A DNA stretch of 64,000 nt from Trichobilharzia regenti (taxonomy: Eukaryota; Platyhelminthes; Trematoda; Strigeidida; Schistosomatidae). The stretch spans positions 172,607,509 through 172,671,508 of the forward strand of contig OX235262.1 of assembly GCA_944472135.2 (NCBI GenBank), in the 5' to 3' direction. Below are positions 1 to 9,300 of the stretch, piece after piece; position 1 is the stretch's first letter, and each line of letters opens with the position of its first letter. The notes beneath the pieces were generated by a model. The model saw only the letters and a program-made list of their open reading frames with translations, made no database searches and was not told where the DNA came from. The translations under genes were made by a program, and so were the position numbers.

Positions 1-123
1 TCATATTCGATGAGTGTATTTAATACAGTATTAACAACTGGATGACGTGTTAAGTAGAATTTATCGCTGACAATCATATCATTGTATTCATAAGGCTTCG
101 ATAATTTCCTTTATGTGTGTTTT

Positions 124-275
124 TGCTCTCCCCCTTTTGTTGTTTATTGTAATTTTCCATATTTTCCAGTATATTGGCGTTGCGTCATTTCGATTGCGCA
201 CGTGTTTTTTTTCTAGTTGTTGATTCTGATGAACAAAGATTCAGTGATTAACCTCTCTCTCTCTCTCTCTTTCTA
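124..275 (-). repeat. Inverted PLE 3'-end fragment
   Basis: Read on the minus strand, this stretch matches the plus-strand sequence at about 650-775: a gagagag-rich segment, then a ttaatcac-tgaat segment, then a shared 'atatggaaaatt' block. It is therefore an inverted copy of the tail of a Penelope-like element. The (CT)n run at about 256-272 is the purine-rich end of that segment read backwards. It has no coding capacity. The call rests on by-eye comparison with the copy beside it. Confidence 0.5.
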
Positions 276-534
276 TACCTAACTATATTATTCTTTAATA
301 CTTTCATCCTATCCCAGGTTATTGTTTAATTACATGCAAGTGATGAATGCATTAGCAATGGCTGAGGTTCTTTTAGAGATTATTTGTCTTAGCAGTGTGA
401 ATAATTCTAGCGTCTAGGTAAATTCTTATGTTCACAGTCATTGCATGGTATTTAGTAAATTATGTTATTTCCTTTCCGAATTCGATCTATCGGGTTCTTA
501 AGTCGAAAAATCTTGTCTTTGTCTTTGTGTGTGA

Positions 535-775
535 GTCAAATAACCTGGAAACAAGCTCAACCATCGCTAATGCATTGTTCACATATGTATAATCACACGA
601 TAGGGTGGGATAGGGCTATGGAAGTATTAGTAAGTATAATATAGTTAGATGGAGAGAGACAGGTTAATCACGGAATTTTTGTTCAGCGGAATCAACATCT
701 TAAAAAACACATGCAATTGAAATGACACTGGAAATATGGAAAATTGCAATAAACATTCAAGGCGGAGAGAGCAAA
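535..775 (+). pseudogene. Penelope-like element, C-terminal coding and tail remnant
   Basis: A short frame here ends in residues resembling NHTIGWDRAMEVLVS. This is the same block as at 18,050-18,180 and 46,330-46,460, where it follows a PLE GIY-YIG-like region. The frame is broken just after that block. The following nucleotides (gagagagacaggttaatcacgg) align with the other two copies. Only the last part of the ORF and its 3' flank remain. The inverted partner lies at 124-275. Confidence 0.55.
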
Positions 776-787
776 CAATAATACTAA

Positions 788-1000
788 TGGTGGATGGTGA
801 CTGACTAGCCTCAGAATCCAGGGTGTGCACTTCACCCTATTTGGGACTCTTCATCTGGATGTGCCTGCATTTCACAGTGAGTGAGTGATATTGTCCCCAC
901 TGAGGTTCGAACCCAGTGCCCATAGTTTCAAACCCCAAAGCGTTATCCACTAGACCATTTGGGCCACGAGAGCCACCTCCTGTGCAACGGGTCATATTAA
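788..1000 (-). mobile_element. tRNA-like SINE with degenerate hammerhead (divergent subfamily)
   Basis: On the minus strand a tRNA-like head (box A-like 'tctagtggataacgc', box B 'gggttcgaacctc' at about 902-915) is followed by a hammerhead-like block at about 810-845, 'agatgaagagtcccaaa', and then 'gtgaagtgc'. The hammerhead core (CUGAUGA...GAAA) is altered to CAGATGA and GAAG, so cleavage is doubtful. A partial copy in the opposite orientation lies at 1035-1185. Confidence 0.65.
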
Positions 1001-1034
1001 TTTAATTGAATTCAATTTTAGATTTTCCCGTCGA

Positions 1035-1185
1035 TTAATGCTGGCATTTGAAACTATGGGCACTGGGTTCGAGCCTTGGTGGGGAATACAGGTATATCCA
1101 TTTGATGAGTCCCAAATAAGATGAAGTGCATATCCTGGATGCCACTACTAGTCACTCTTCACTAATTAACTTCTAGTTGCATGGC
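1035..1185 (+). mobile_element. Partial SINE of the same divergent hammerhead subfamily
   Basis: This begins inside the tRNA-like head ('gcactgggttcgagcc') and runs through 'gatgagtcccaaataagatgaagtgc', the counterpart of the minus-strand block at 810-845. With its neighbour it forms an inverted pair. Core bases of the ribozyme are changed (TTGATGA, GAAG). Confidence 0.6.
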
Positions 1186-1274
1186 CCAGACATCGTCGAA
1201 GCATCAGCACAAGGAGCAACATGTCAACCTTAGACCGAGCACTTCGGTCCAATCAATCGACGGTAAAATCTAAA

Positions 1275-1480
1275 ATTGAATTAAATAATAATATTGATTT
1301 GCTTTTATTCCAAAATAATAGTTATGACACAGTGTGGAATTTTCAGAATTTCGCACAATGGTGCCTCTAATTTAGTGAACAGAAACAACAGAAAAAATAA
1401 ATCTCATCCGAAATTGATAACAGTAATAACGTTTGACATAAGCAGAAACAATAGGAACAACATATGCAAATGGAAAGTCT
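1275..1480 (-). mobile_element. CR1-like LINE 3' end
   Basis: On the minus strand this ends with '...ttggaataaaagcaaat' followed by an (ATT)-rich tail at 1275-1295. That is the same 3' terminus as the long LINE ending near 6340 and the fragments ending at 25,860, 33,050 and 50,780. The block 'ctgaaaattccacactg' upstream of the tail is the conserved 3'-UTR. No coding part remains, so this is a heavily 5'-truncated copy. Confidence 0.65.
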
Positions 1481-1482
1481 TA

Positions 1483-1928
1483 GTTTGGGAATCATCGGCA
1501 GTACTCACCCACCGACAGAGTTTGAACTCAGGACCTTCCGATTACAACGACAGTAAGCTCGTATATCATTCAGCCACTGGCGGTAAGCAACCCGATTCAA
1601 TGCCCAATCCATGAATTCTAACTTCCATCAATTCATGATTTAGTGCGACTGGCACCAACCAATGTCATCGGTGGGACATTCATCCTCACACTTGACTGGA
1701 TTGATCTCACTGGTTACGTCTTCTCACTAGAACTCCAGGAAACTCCATCCTGTAGGAAGTTACTAGCGAGCATCAGATTAATTTTCTATAGTTGGTTTGT
1801 AAAGATTAAGTTTGTTTTTACGAGTTTGACCACGGATTGATATCAGTTAGAGAACCATTGGAAAACCAGCATTGGAGTACTGGACAGCTGTTTTATCCCA
1901 GTTTGGGAATCGTCGACAGTACGCACCA
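1483..1928 (-). mobile_element. Hammerhead SINE (Smalpha/retrozyme-like), unit bounded by two ribozyme regions
   Basis: On the minus strand this is a little more than one unit of the hammerhead SINE. One ribozyme region lies at about 1880-1925 and the start of a second at about 1483-1500 ('gggaatcatcggcag' read on plus). Between them are the tRNA-like box B (about 1520-1535) and the unit body. The 1880-1925 core is mutated (CGACGAT). The more-than-one-unit layout mirrors the tandem array at 58,483-59,360. Confidence 0.7.
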
Positions 1929-2135
1929 GTGGCTGAATGGCATACGAGCTTGCTTTGTAACCATAAGGTCCTGGGTTCGAACTTCAGTTGGTGCATACTG
2001 CCGATGATTCCCAAACTAGAATGAAACAGCTGTCCAGTACTCCTTGTTGGTTTTCAATGGTTCTCTAACTGATATTAATCCGTGATCAACTCGTAAAAGC
2101 AAAACTAACCCTTACAAACCAATTATAGAAAACAA
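1929..2135 (+). mobile_element. Hammerhead SINE, plus-strand copy
   Basis: A tRNA-like head ('cagtggctgaatggcata', then 'cctgggttcgaac') is followed by a ribozyme block with CCGATGA, GAAAC and a GTC cleavage triplet, then the unit tail to 'acaaaccaattatag'. One core base differs from CUGAUGA (U to C). It abuts an opposite-strand copy at 1928, giving an inverted SINE pair. An (aat)n run follows at about 2143-2162. Confidence 0.75.
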
Positions 2136-2255
2136 ATGTGAAATAATAATAATAATAATAGTTTTAATAAGAAATAAAATTGTGAGATAATAGAGATAGT
2201 GAATGTCGCTAAAAAATAGGAGAATAACTAAGCAATTTTTTCATGCTAATAACAC

Positions 2256-2442
2256 AGTGCGTCGGTGGCACAGTGGCTAGGACACTCGCCGACCATGTAC
2301 ATGGTCCGGGGTTTGATCCCCTACTGACGCACACCTGATATCTATGGTCGGCCTGCAAAATTAGGTCTACCGATATCCATGCTGAAAATTCCATACTTGT
2401 ACCAAAAATACAGTGTGGAATCAAGCTGTAATAAAAAAAAAT
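2256..2442 (+). mobile_element. tRNA-derived SINE with CR1-type 3' tail
   Basis: The head resembles a tRNA gene: box A-like 'tggcacagtggctaggac' and box B 'ggggtttgatccc'. The tail 'gctgaaaattccatacttg...gaatcaagctgtaat' plus A-rich end closely matches the 3' terminus of the CR1-like LINE at 50,780-50,880. Further copies lie at about 4075-4268, 14,080-14,270 and 46,060-46,240. A polymerase III promoter is inferred from boxes A and B. Confidence 0.75.
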
Positions 2443-2444
2443 TA

Positions 2445-2560
2445 AAGTAAGTTGTGAGCTTCACGTTTAACACTAACTCTATGTCACATAGAACTGAGGT
2501 CATGCAGGGTATCGTTAAGATGTTATAACTTAGTTGTGCAAGTAAGCGTATAATCTTTAT
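2445..2560 (-). pseudogene. CR1-like LINE, end of ORF2 (fragment)
   Basis: The minus-strand sequence matches the last codons of the LINE ORF2 at 6680-6810 (segments around 'gtgagcttcacgtttaacac' and 'tgacttcttgtcct'). It is a short remnant adjoining the SINE tail at 2442 and an RTE fragment to the right. Confidence 0.5.
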
Positions 2561-3045
2561 AAATAGTGACTTCTTGTCCTGATTGCGGTAGGCTGGATTA
2601 TGCGACAAACAGCGGGGGGGGGGGGCAGCGAGGAAACAGGCATAAAATGGACCCAGGCAAAAAAAACTTGTAAGATCTGAACTTCGTCGATGATACGTGT
2701 CTGATTTCCCACAAACTCGAAGGTGTGCAAGTAAAAAGCAACAAGTTGGCGGTAGAAGAAGCATCCAGAGAAGATAAGAATCCTTTCAGGTGAACATAGA
2801 GGAAACAGATGTAGGTGATGAAGATTCCTGGCCAACAACAACAGACAACACTCAGTCGGCATTAATGGGAGAAATGAGAAAGAAACAACTTCCTTCACCT
2901 ACCCACCTAACCCACCTGGGAAGCATCGTTTCACCTATAGGCGGATGGAACTGATGATGATATCAAAGCAGCGAAGATCATCGGGAAAGCAAGACAAGCT
3001 TTTATTACTTTCAAGTCTGTGTGGAGGTCAACAAGTTTTCCAATG
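2556..3045 (+). pseudogene. RTE-like LINE, internal reverse-transcriptase fragment
   Basis: Plus-strand pieces resemble the RTE copies at 16,090-16,480 and 43,900-44,260: 'WIMRQT', then a region before the thumb ending near 'TSFYYFQVCVEVN'. The frame is broken by shifts and a poly-G run (about 2613-2625). It is a decayed internal fragment lacking both ends. Confidence 0.55.
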
Positions 3046-3386
3046 GTCCTCTGACCGTTGTCAGCTCATGCTGATGAAATCCTGTAACCAAAACGATACT
3101 GTTTTTATTGATGTTTCGGTATTTAGTGCTAGTAGCTTTAACCTAAGTAGTTCTTATTAAACCGAAATTCTCACACTCTCAGCTTATAGTCAGTTGACAA
3201 AATTCTACGTTCAAATTAGGCCCTACAAAACACAAAATATGACTAATATTAATGTCGATCCGTATGTTTTTTAATAAATAGATTGCTAATCTGCATGCTT
3301 CTTAATCTTGTGAATCATTCCCAGTATGTCAAATGTTATTACTATTGATTTTCACCATATGTGATGACGTTAACACTAGTGGTTAT

Positions 3387-3474
3387 TTTAAAACAATTAG
3401 TTCCCTTTATGAATTTAGATAAAGCAATAAGAAGACGTAATTTGTCTGACAAATTACGTCTTCTTATTGCTTTA
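3387..3474 (+). mobile_element. 88-bp insert with perfect hairpin, flanked by 12-bp duplication
   Basis: The insert ends in a perfect inverted repeat: arms 3421-3445 and 3449-3473 (25 bp) with a 3-nt loop. It is bracketed by actagtggttat at 3375-3386 and 3475-3486, which I read as a target-site duplication. The left part (about 3388-3430) matches 11,740-11,790, a PLE-like region, where the same arms are separated by about 100 bp. I infer a very short PLE-derived insertion with a fold-back end. Confidence 0.6.
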
Positions 3475-3782
3475 ACTAGTGGTTATGTCCTTGAGATAAT
3501 GAATTAAGATAGTGATGTGTTGTCTGGGTTTTGTGAATAAAAGTGCATAGGTTAAACCTAATTGATAGAGGTGAGAGCGAAACTCAGATGTCATTTATTC
3601 AGGAACAGAACGCCTTCACATGCACACACACATGCATACATACATACACCCTTCTTCATATTCCCTGGTTAAATTAATCAGCTAATCTGAGAAACAAGCA
3701 TATATACGATACTTAGAATAACTTAGAAGGTCACTTCAATAAAAATAAGTCCCTTTTTTAAAGAAAAATATGCGAACATTCA

Positions 3783-4035
3783 AGTTGAACCAGGGATTGA
3801 TATAGGTTAGAGACAACCATTGAAAACCAGGGAGACCTGGATAGCTAGCTGTCTCGTTCTAGTTTGAAACTCATCATTAGTCCACACCCACCACCAGGGG
3901 TCGAACCCAGGACCTTCTGGTCACAAGGACAGCGAGCTTGTAGATCATTCAGCCACTGGGACACAACCCGATTCAATGGCCAACCCATGAATTCTAACTT
4001 CTACCATTTCGTGATTTTGGGACGACTGACCAACA
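3783..4035 (-). mobile_element. Hammerhead SINE
   Basis: On the minus strand, a tRNA-like head ('tcagccactgggaca' on plus, box B near 3900-3915) is followed by a ribozyme block at about 3850-3890 and the unit body. The GAAAC element is changed to GAGAC and the first core element is mutated, so it is probably inactive. It abuts the CR1-tailed SINE on its right. Confidence 0.65.
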
Positions 4036-4074
4036 GTCAATGTCATCCACAGCGAGTATTTATTTTTATTTTTT

Positions 4075-4268
4075 TATTTTATTTATTTTTGATTACAGCT
4101 TGATTCCACACTGTATTTTTGGTACAAGTATGGAATTTTCAGCGTGGATATCGGTAGCCCTAATTTTGCAGGCCGACCATAGATATCAGGTGTGCGTCGG
4201 TGTGGGCTCGAACCCCAGACCATGTGCATGGTCGGCGAGAGTCCTAACCACTGTGCCACCGACGCACT
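4075..4268 (-). mobile_element. tRNA-derived SINE with CR1-type 3' tail
   Basis: This is a minus-strand copy of the family at 2256-2442. Box A and B reside at about 4205-4265, and the tail reads on plus 'acagcttgattccacactg', preceded by a T-rich run (A-rich tail on minus). The head ends in 'gtgcgtcggtggcacagtgg' on the minus strand. Confidence 0.75.
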
Positions 4269-4494
4269 CACTCGCGACCGGATAAACCCCACTTGTCTTG
4301 ACTTTTCACTACAGAGAAAGAGATCCAGTCAACTTCGTCGTGTAGCAGTGAGTGAGTCGCTTACTAGGGACGGGAGATTAATTTTCAAGAGTTGGTTCGT
4401 AGGGATTTGATTTGTTTCAAGTTCGCTGACTTTTTGATATTTGGTATTAGTTTGAACTTGCCTTGGTAAATCCACTTTTATAGGCAAGCCTGAT

Positions 4495-4660
4495 AATATT
4501 TTCACCACTTTTTATCGGGTCCGGGTCTCAGTGGCTGGATGGTCCTCTCCTTGAAGCCTGCCGGTGGATGTGTACTACCAATGAGTTCCATGCACTAGCA
4601 GAAGTACTCGCTGGTGGTTTTCAATGGTTCTTTCTAAATGATATCAATCCGTGGTCAAAC
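4495..4660 (+). mobile_element. Degraded hammerhead SINE, plus strand
   Basis: 'tcagtggctggatggtc' (box A-like) is followed by a shortened ribozyme region and 'ggttttcaatggttc', the usual unit tail. Box B and the hammerhead core are not recognisable. It faces an opposite-strand copy at 4675. Confidence 0.55.
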
Positions 4661-4674
4661 TTCAAGTATTATTT

Positions 4675-4880
4675 AATTTTACGAGTTTGATCATGGATGG
4701 ATATCAGTTAGAGAACCATTGAAAACTAGCACTGGAGTGCTGGACATCTGTTTCATCCTAGTTTGTGGGAGTCATCAGCAGTACACACCTACAGGGGTTC
4801 GAACCCACGAGCTTCCAGTTACAAGTCAAGCTAGCTCATATATCATTCATCCACTGGGACCCGATTCAATGGCACATGAA
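4675..4880 (-). mobile_element. Hammerhead SINE with intact CUGAUGA and GAAAC cores
   Basis: On the minus strand the ribozyme block retains CTGATGA (4772-4778), GAAAC (4750-4754) and a GTC cleavage triplet (4743-4745), with stem I halves GTACTG and CAGCAC (one mismatch). Stem II has weak pairing at its base. The tRNA-like box B is at about 4797-4808. It is one of two copies here with an unmutated core, so it may still cleave. Confidence 0.7.
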
Positions 4881-5324
4881 TACTTTCTAACTTCTACCAT
4901 ATCAAAACAAGATAATTTTGAACGAACAATTGTCTTCGATAACGTCTTCCTCATGCACACTATATGGTTATAAATCCATGATTTTTAGAATATGAAATAG
5001 CCAGTTGGGGCAAATGAAAATTATTTCAGAAACCGTATTGGGGCAGAAAGGTATAAGGTGGAATGATATTTTCTTATTTTGTATTGTATTTAACGTCACT
5101 CAGATAAAGTGTGAATCAACACAAGGGTGACATACTAATCTTTTTATATAGTGAACATAATGTGAGTTTCATTGGAGGGGGGGGGGTGAGAGGCGAGGAT
5201 GAGTTATATTCAATGGTGTGAGAGAATTAGGGATTACCACAAAATACATACAAACAAAAACCAACAAAATGGGGAACGCTGAATATAATAAGTTCAAGTA
5301 AGGGCTAACATATATCAAGTGTGT

Positions 5325-5420
5325 TGATAAATGTGTAAAACTTGGGCACTGTGGTAGTAAGTAATTCCATATTAGTTTGTTTATTATCACACAGTGGAAC
5401 AGTATAATCAAGTGTAGGTG
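5325..5420 (-). repeat. PLE terminal fragment
   Basis: The block 'cactgtggtagtaagtaatt' and the following 'tttgtttattatcacacagt' match, on the minus strand, PLE terminal sequence at 46,680-46,760, 18,370-18,460 and 13,345-13,440. It is non-coding. Confidence 0.45.
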
Positions 5421-5459
5421 TTAAAATAAACAGGTTAAATTGTGAACTGTAATAAAATA

Positions 5460-5940
5460 CTAGAGATATAATAAGCTTAGTTGCATGGAGGATTTCATCA
5501 TGAGCTGTTTCGTCCTAGTTTGGGACTCTTCAGTATGCTCACTAGTGACTGGCCTATTCAGGTAGTTAACCTGGGGTTCTAGTGGGAAGCCGTGACCAGT
5601 AGGGTACAGCGGGTTGAAGATGAGGCAGTAACTCATCGAAGAAGACATTGCGAAGTGGTCGCGCTATATCGTGAATTGGCAGAAGTTAGAATTCAAGGAC
5701 CATTGGATCGGGTCCCAGTGGCTCAATGGTCTACGAGCTCGCCTTGTAACTAGAAGGTCCTGGGTTCGAACCATGGTGGTGGGTGCGTACTGATGAAGAG
5801 TCCCAAACTAGGACGAAACAGCTGTCCAGTACTCCCAGGTTTTTCAGTGGTTCTTTAACTGATGTCAGCTCATGGTGAAGTCCTCCATACAATCAAACAA
5901 AATCCCTACAAAACCAATACTTGAAAATAAGCTTAGTGTA
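5460..5940 (+). mobile_element. Hammerhead SINE (composite: short minus piece then plus unit)
   Basis: At 5460-5550 a short minus-strand ribozyme region ('tttcgtcctagtttgggac') is joined to a full plus-strand unit. The plus unit holds the body (5560-5690), the tRNA-like head 'cccagtggctcaatggtcta', box B 'gggttcgaacc' near 5761-5772, the hammerhead at 5785-5832, and the tail to 5940. The most complete single copy in the window. Confidence 0.75.
5785..5832 (+). ncRNA. Predicted hammerhead ribozyme
   Basis: The elements in order are: stem I strand 'gcgta', core CTGATGA (5790-5796), stem II GTCC/GGAC closing loop CAAACTA, core GAAAC (5814-5818), a self-complementary stem III 'acagctgt', cleavage triplet GTC (5824-5826), and return stem I 'cagtac'. 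Three extra bases (aga) lie between CTGATGA and stem II, which could weaken activity. The very short stem III is typical of schistosome hammerheads, which cleave better as dimers. The prediction is from sequence alone. Confidence 0.7.
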
Positions 5941-6054
5941 AAAACTACGAAAGGTTAACACATAATAAAGGTAGTAACGGAGTAAAGTGAACTAGGGGAA
6001 AAGGAATTCGGAAGGCATAATATGACATGAAATTATGAATGATTAAGAAGACAA

Positions 6055-6160
6055 TTGCAACGAAGGAAATTTTCTTTTCGACGAAGTCATCATCTAGACT
6101 GTACATTCGTGTATTTATAACAAATGGATGGGAAAGTTCCAGAATAATATCCGGTCAAGG
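6055..6160 (-). repeat. PLE terminal fragment
   Basis: The segment 'aaattttcttttcgacgaag' through 'cattcgtgtatttataac' is the inverse of 11,035-11,110, at the edge of minus-strand PLE debris. I read it as a PLE non-coding end. It lies just beyond the 3' end of the long LINE. Confidence 0.4.
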
Positions 6161-6329
6161 GTCAAATTAATAAAAACTACAATTAGGGATTAGAATGCCA
6201 TAATAAACAGGGGAACGGATAGAAATCAAACAAAGTAGCGTCATAATAACTAAGAAGATTGACACTGTGCAATTAGGGGTTAGAAATGTAGACACAACAA
6301 AATAGACAGGATGTTTGGATAAAAAAAAC

Positions 6330-6363
<34 letters not shown>

Positions 6364-9300
6364 TGCTTTATTCCAAAAACAGTACTCATGATACAGCAAG
6401 GAATTTTCAGCATTCAGTACAATATTGCATCTAATTTACCCAAAAACGACAAAAAAAAATTAAAAATACACAATACATAATAGTAATAAAACGATTGTTG
6501 TAGCAGCTACGTAGCAAAATACTGTGTGCCATACGGAGAAAAATATGTATAAAGTACAAAATTGTAGTAATAATAGTAATACCAACTAATATAAAATAGC
6601 AGAGTAACGATTTAAACGATAGAAAGTGTAACACCATAAAATACAGAAAGATGAGCGATAAAAGGGTCGATTCACTGTGCTAATTACATAGTAACTTGTA
6701 AGTTTCACGTCTAACAGAGTCTTCGTCACATAAAGTACGCGCTAAATAGGGTATTGTAGAATTTCTATACTTAGTAGTACGAGCATATATCTTTTTATAT
6801 TGACTTCTCGTCCTACCTGATGAGATACAAGGGGACAGGTGTGAATAAAGGGGGTGCAGAGGGTCTGACATTATAGCCTTTGCCCATTTCGTACAGGAAT
6901 TTATATGCCTCTCGACTATAGTATTAGCGAGCTCATGCAGTGGCAGACCACAAGCTCTACTCACAGCATTTAATACTCTTCGTAATATGATATAATCTTT
7001 TTTGAGAAGCCCAGGAAAGATTAATGGAGAGCAGTAGAGTACAATAGGTAAAATACAGGAGTTTAAAAATTGCAAAACTAAAGGTTGGTTGATACCTGAT
7101 TGTCTTAACTTTTTAATGTAGAAGGTAAGACGAAACATTTTCTTAGAGATAGATAAGATATGGGATGACCATGAAAGGTCAGAGGAAAAAACTAGTCCAA
7201 GGTATTTAATACTTGATTTGGTTTCAATTTCCGTGCCATCTATGCTACAGGGATCATGAGAGTTAACTAGTTCAAGTAAGTCACGTCGATGCTTGAAAGT
7301 AAAGTCAAGCACCTGACATTTGGAAGGATTTAATATAAGACCATTTGACTTGGACCAGTTGTTGATGTCCAACAGAAAGCTATTAAGTTTGGAGCTGTCA
7401 GACTCGGAAGTGATAGGCAGTGATACAGTCAGATCATCTGCATATTTGACAAAGTTAGTTTCGTTTGAATGAGGCAGGTCATGTAGGAAGAAAGAAAAAA
7501 GAAAAGGAGAGAGGACAGCACCTTGTGGAACACCGGATTTTGTAAGCGAGGTAGAAGAAGATTTGCCGTTATATACAGTATACTGCATTCTATCAGAAAA
7601 ATAGGAATGCAACCAACTCTTAGCCCAGGATCCTGTTTGTGTCAATGATAGCTTATTTAATAAAAGGCCCCTAGGTACAGAGTCAAAAGCAGATGTGTAG
7701 TCTAAGAAAGCACTACGAACATATTTAGCACCTTTGTCTAAACAAGAGACAACATTGTGATATAAGACAACCGCAGCATCCAAGGTACTTCTACCATGTT
7801 TGTATGCAAATTGTTTAGGATCATTAAAAGGTTTCAAAGCGGGTTCAAGACGAAGTAAAAGTAATTTTTCCATCAATTTTAAAAAGGGGGAAGTAATTGC
7901 AATAGGCCGAAATTTAATATCAGAACCAGAAGATGGTTTTGGTATAGGGATAATTTTAATGTTTTTCCATGCAAAAGGTAGAACGTTACCGGAAAAAGAG
8001 GCATTAAAAATGTTAGTAAGAGGATAACACAAAATATCAGCACAATTCCTGAGGACAATGGCAGGTATGCCGTCAGGACCAAGGCTTTGAGAAGGCTTAA
8101 GAGACCGGAGACATTTAAGCACATCAAGGGTATTAAAACCACTAAAGTTATTGTCAATATGATTTGTATCATTTGGAAGGGTATCAACAGAAGAGCGTAT
8201 GAAAGATTTATTAAGAGTGTCAACATTAAGAGATGGAACAGAAATACATCGCTTACCGTTAGTAATTTCTTTGAAAAGTTTCCATAAATTAGAAGGGGTT
8301 TTACATGACAAAAATCTTTGATTATATAAAACACTTAGTCTTTTTATTTCCAGTTTTATCAGCATGTTTAACTTTTTTACACCAGGCTTATCATTAGTTT
8401 TGAACAACAGTTCTTTATTTCTACGTAGCTTTTTGAGATATGGCGAAGATAAGCGATCAAATCGGATGAATAATGTTTCTTTAGGACAACATATTTCGAA
8501 ACAGAATTTAAGATAATCAGTAGTGTTTGTGATTGTTTCATCTAATGTTTGTTCTGTAAATAAGTCCCAGTTAGTGTCTTTCAACATGCATCTGAGCTTG
8601 TCTAGGTTGTCTTTTGAGTAGCATCTCCGTTGAACTTTACTGCAGAGGTGAGAGAGGACACCTTTGTGTGATTTGGAATATATTTTAGGCAGCACACGTA
8701 TGATGCAGTGGTCAGAATTAAGTAGAGGAGCACGTTTGCGAGCTTCATATATACCAACATCATTGATAAATACCAGGTCCAATTTTTTACCAAGACGGGT
8801 GGCAAAGTTGACAATATTGTCATGACCAAGTGATATAAGGAAGGAGTGATCGCATGAATTAAAATCACCTGTTACTATTGATAAAGAGTTCTCGAAGCAA
8901 GCTGCAGCAAAAGCGGTGAATTCATCGGCGAACATAGATAAATCCAATATGGTACAGCCAGGAGAGACATAAACATTAGAAATATAAATGAATTTGTATT
9001 TTGAAATGTGTTTCGGGCGACATCTCACAGTGATGCAATCAATGAAGTCATTCGAGAATTTGAAACAAACTTTGTTTGAAATGGACCATTTTGAGTGAAT
9101 AAAAGTTGCAACACCTCCACCACACTTTTTCTTGGAACAAATACGGTCTTGTCGAAAAACATTGAAATTGTTTAGAGACACAATATTGTCATCGTATGAG
9201 TCATGGAGCCAGGTTTCTTGCAGAGTGACTATACCAGTATTGTGGTAGGTACTAGAAGACAACAGAGACTGAAAATCCAGAATTTTGTTAGGCAGGGACC

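Noticed and set aside
2256..2330. tRNA-like sequences here and at 4205, 14,200, 46,170, 12,690 and 38,000 as tRNA genes
   Set aside because: Boxes A and B are present, but the acceptor and anticodon arms do not fold into a tRNA and each is followed by a repeated body. They are SINE heads.
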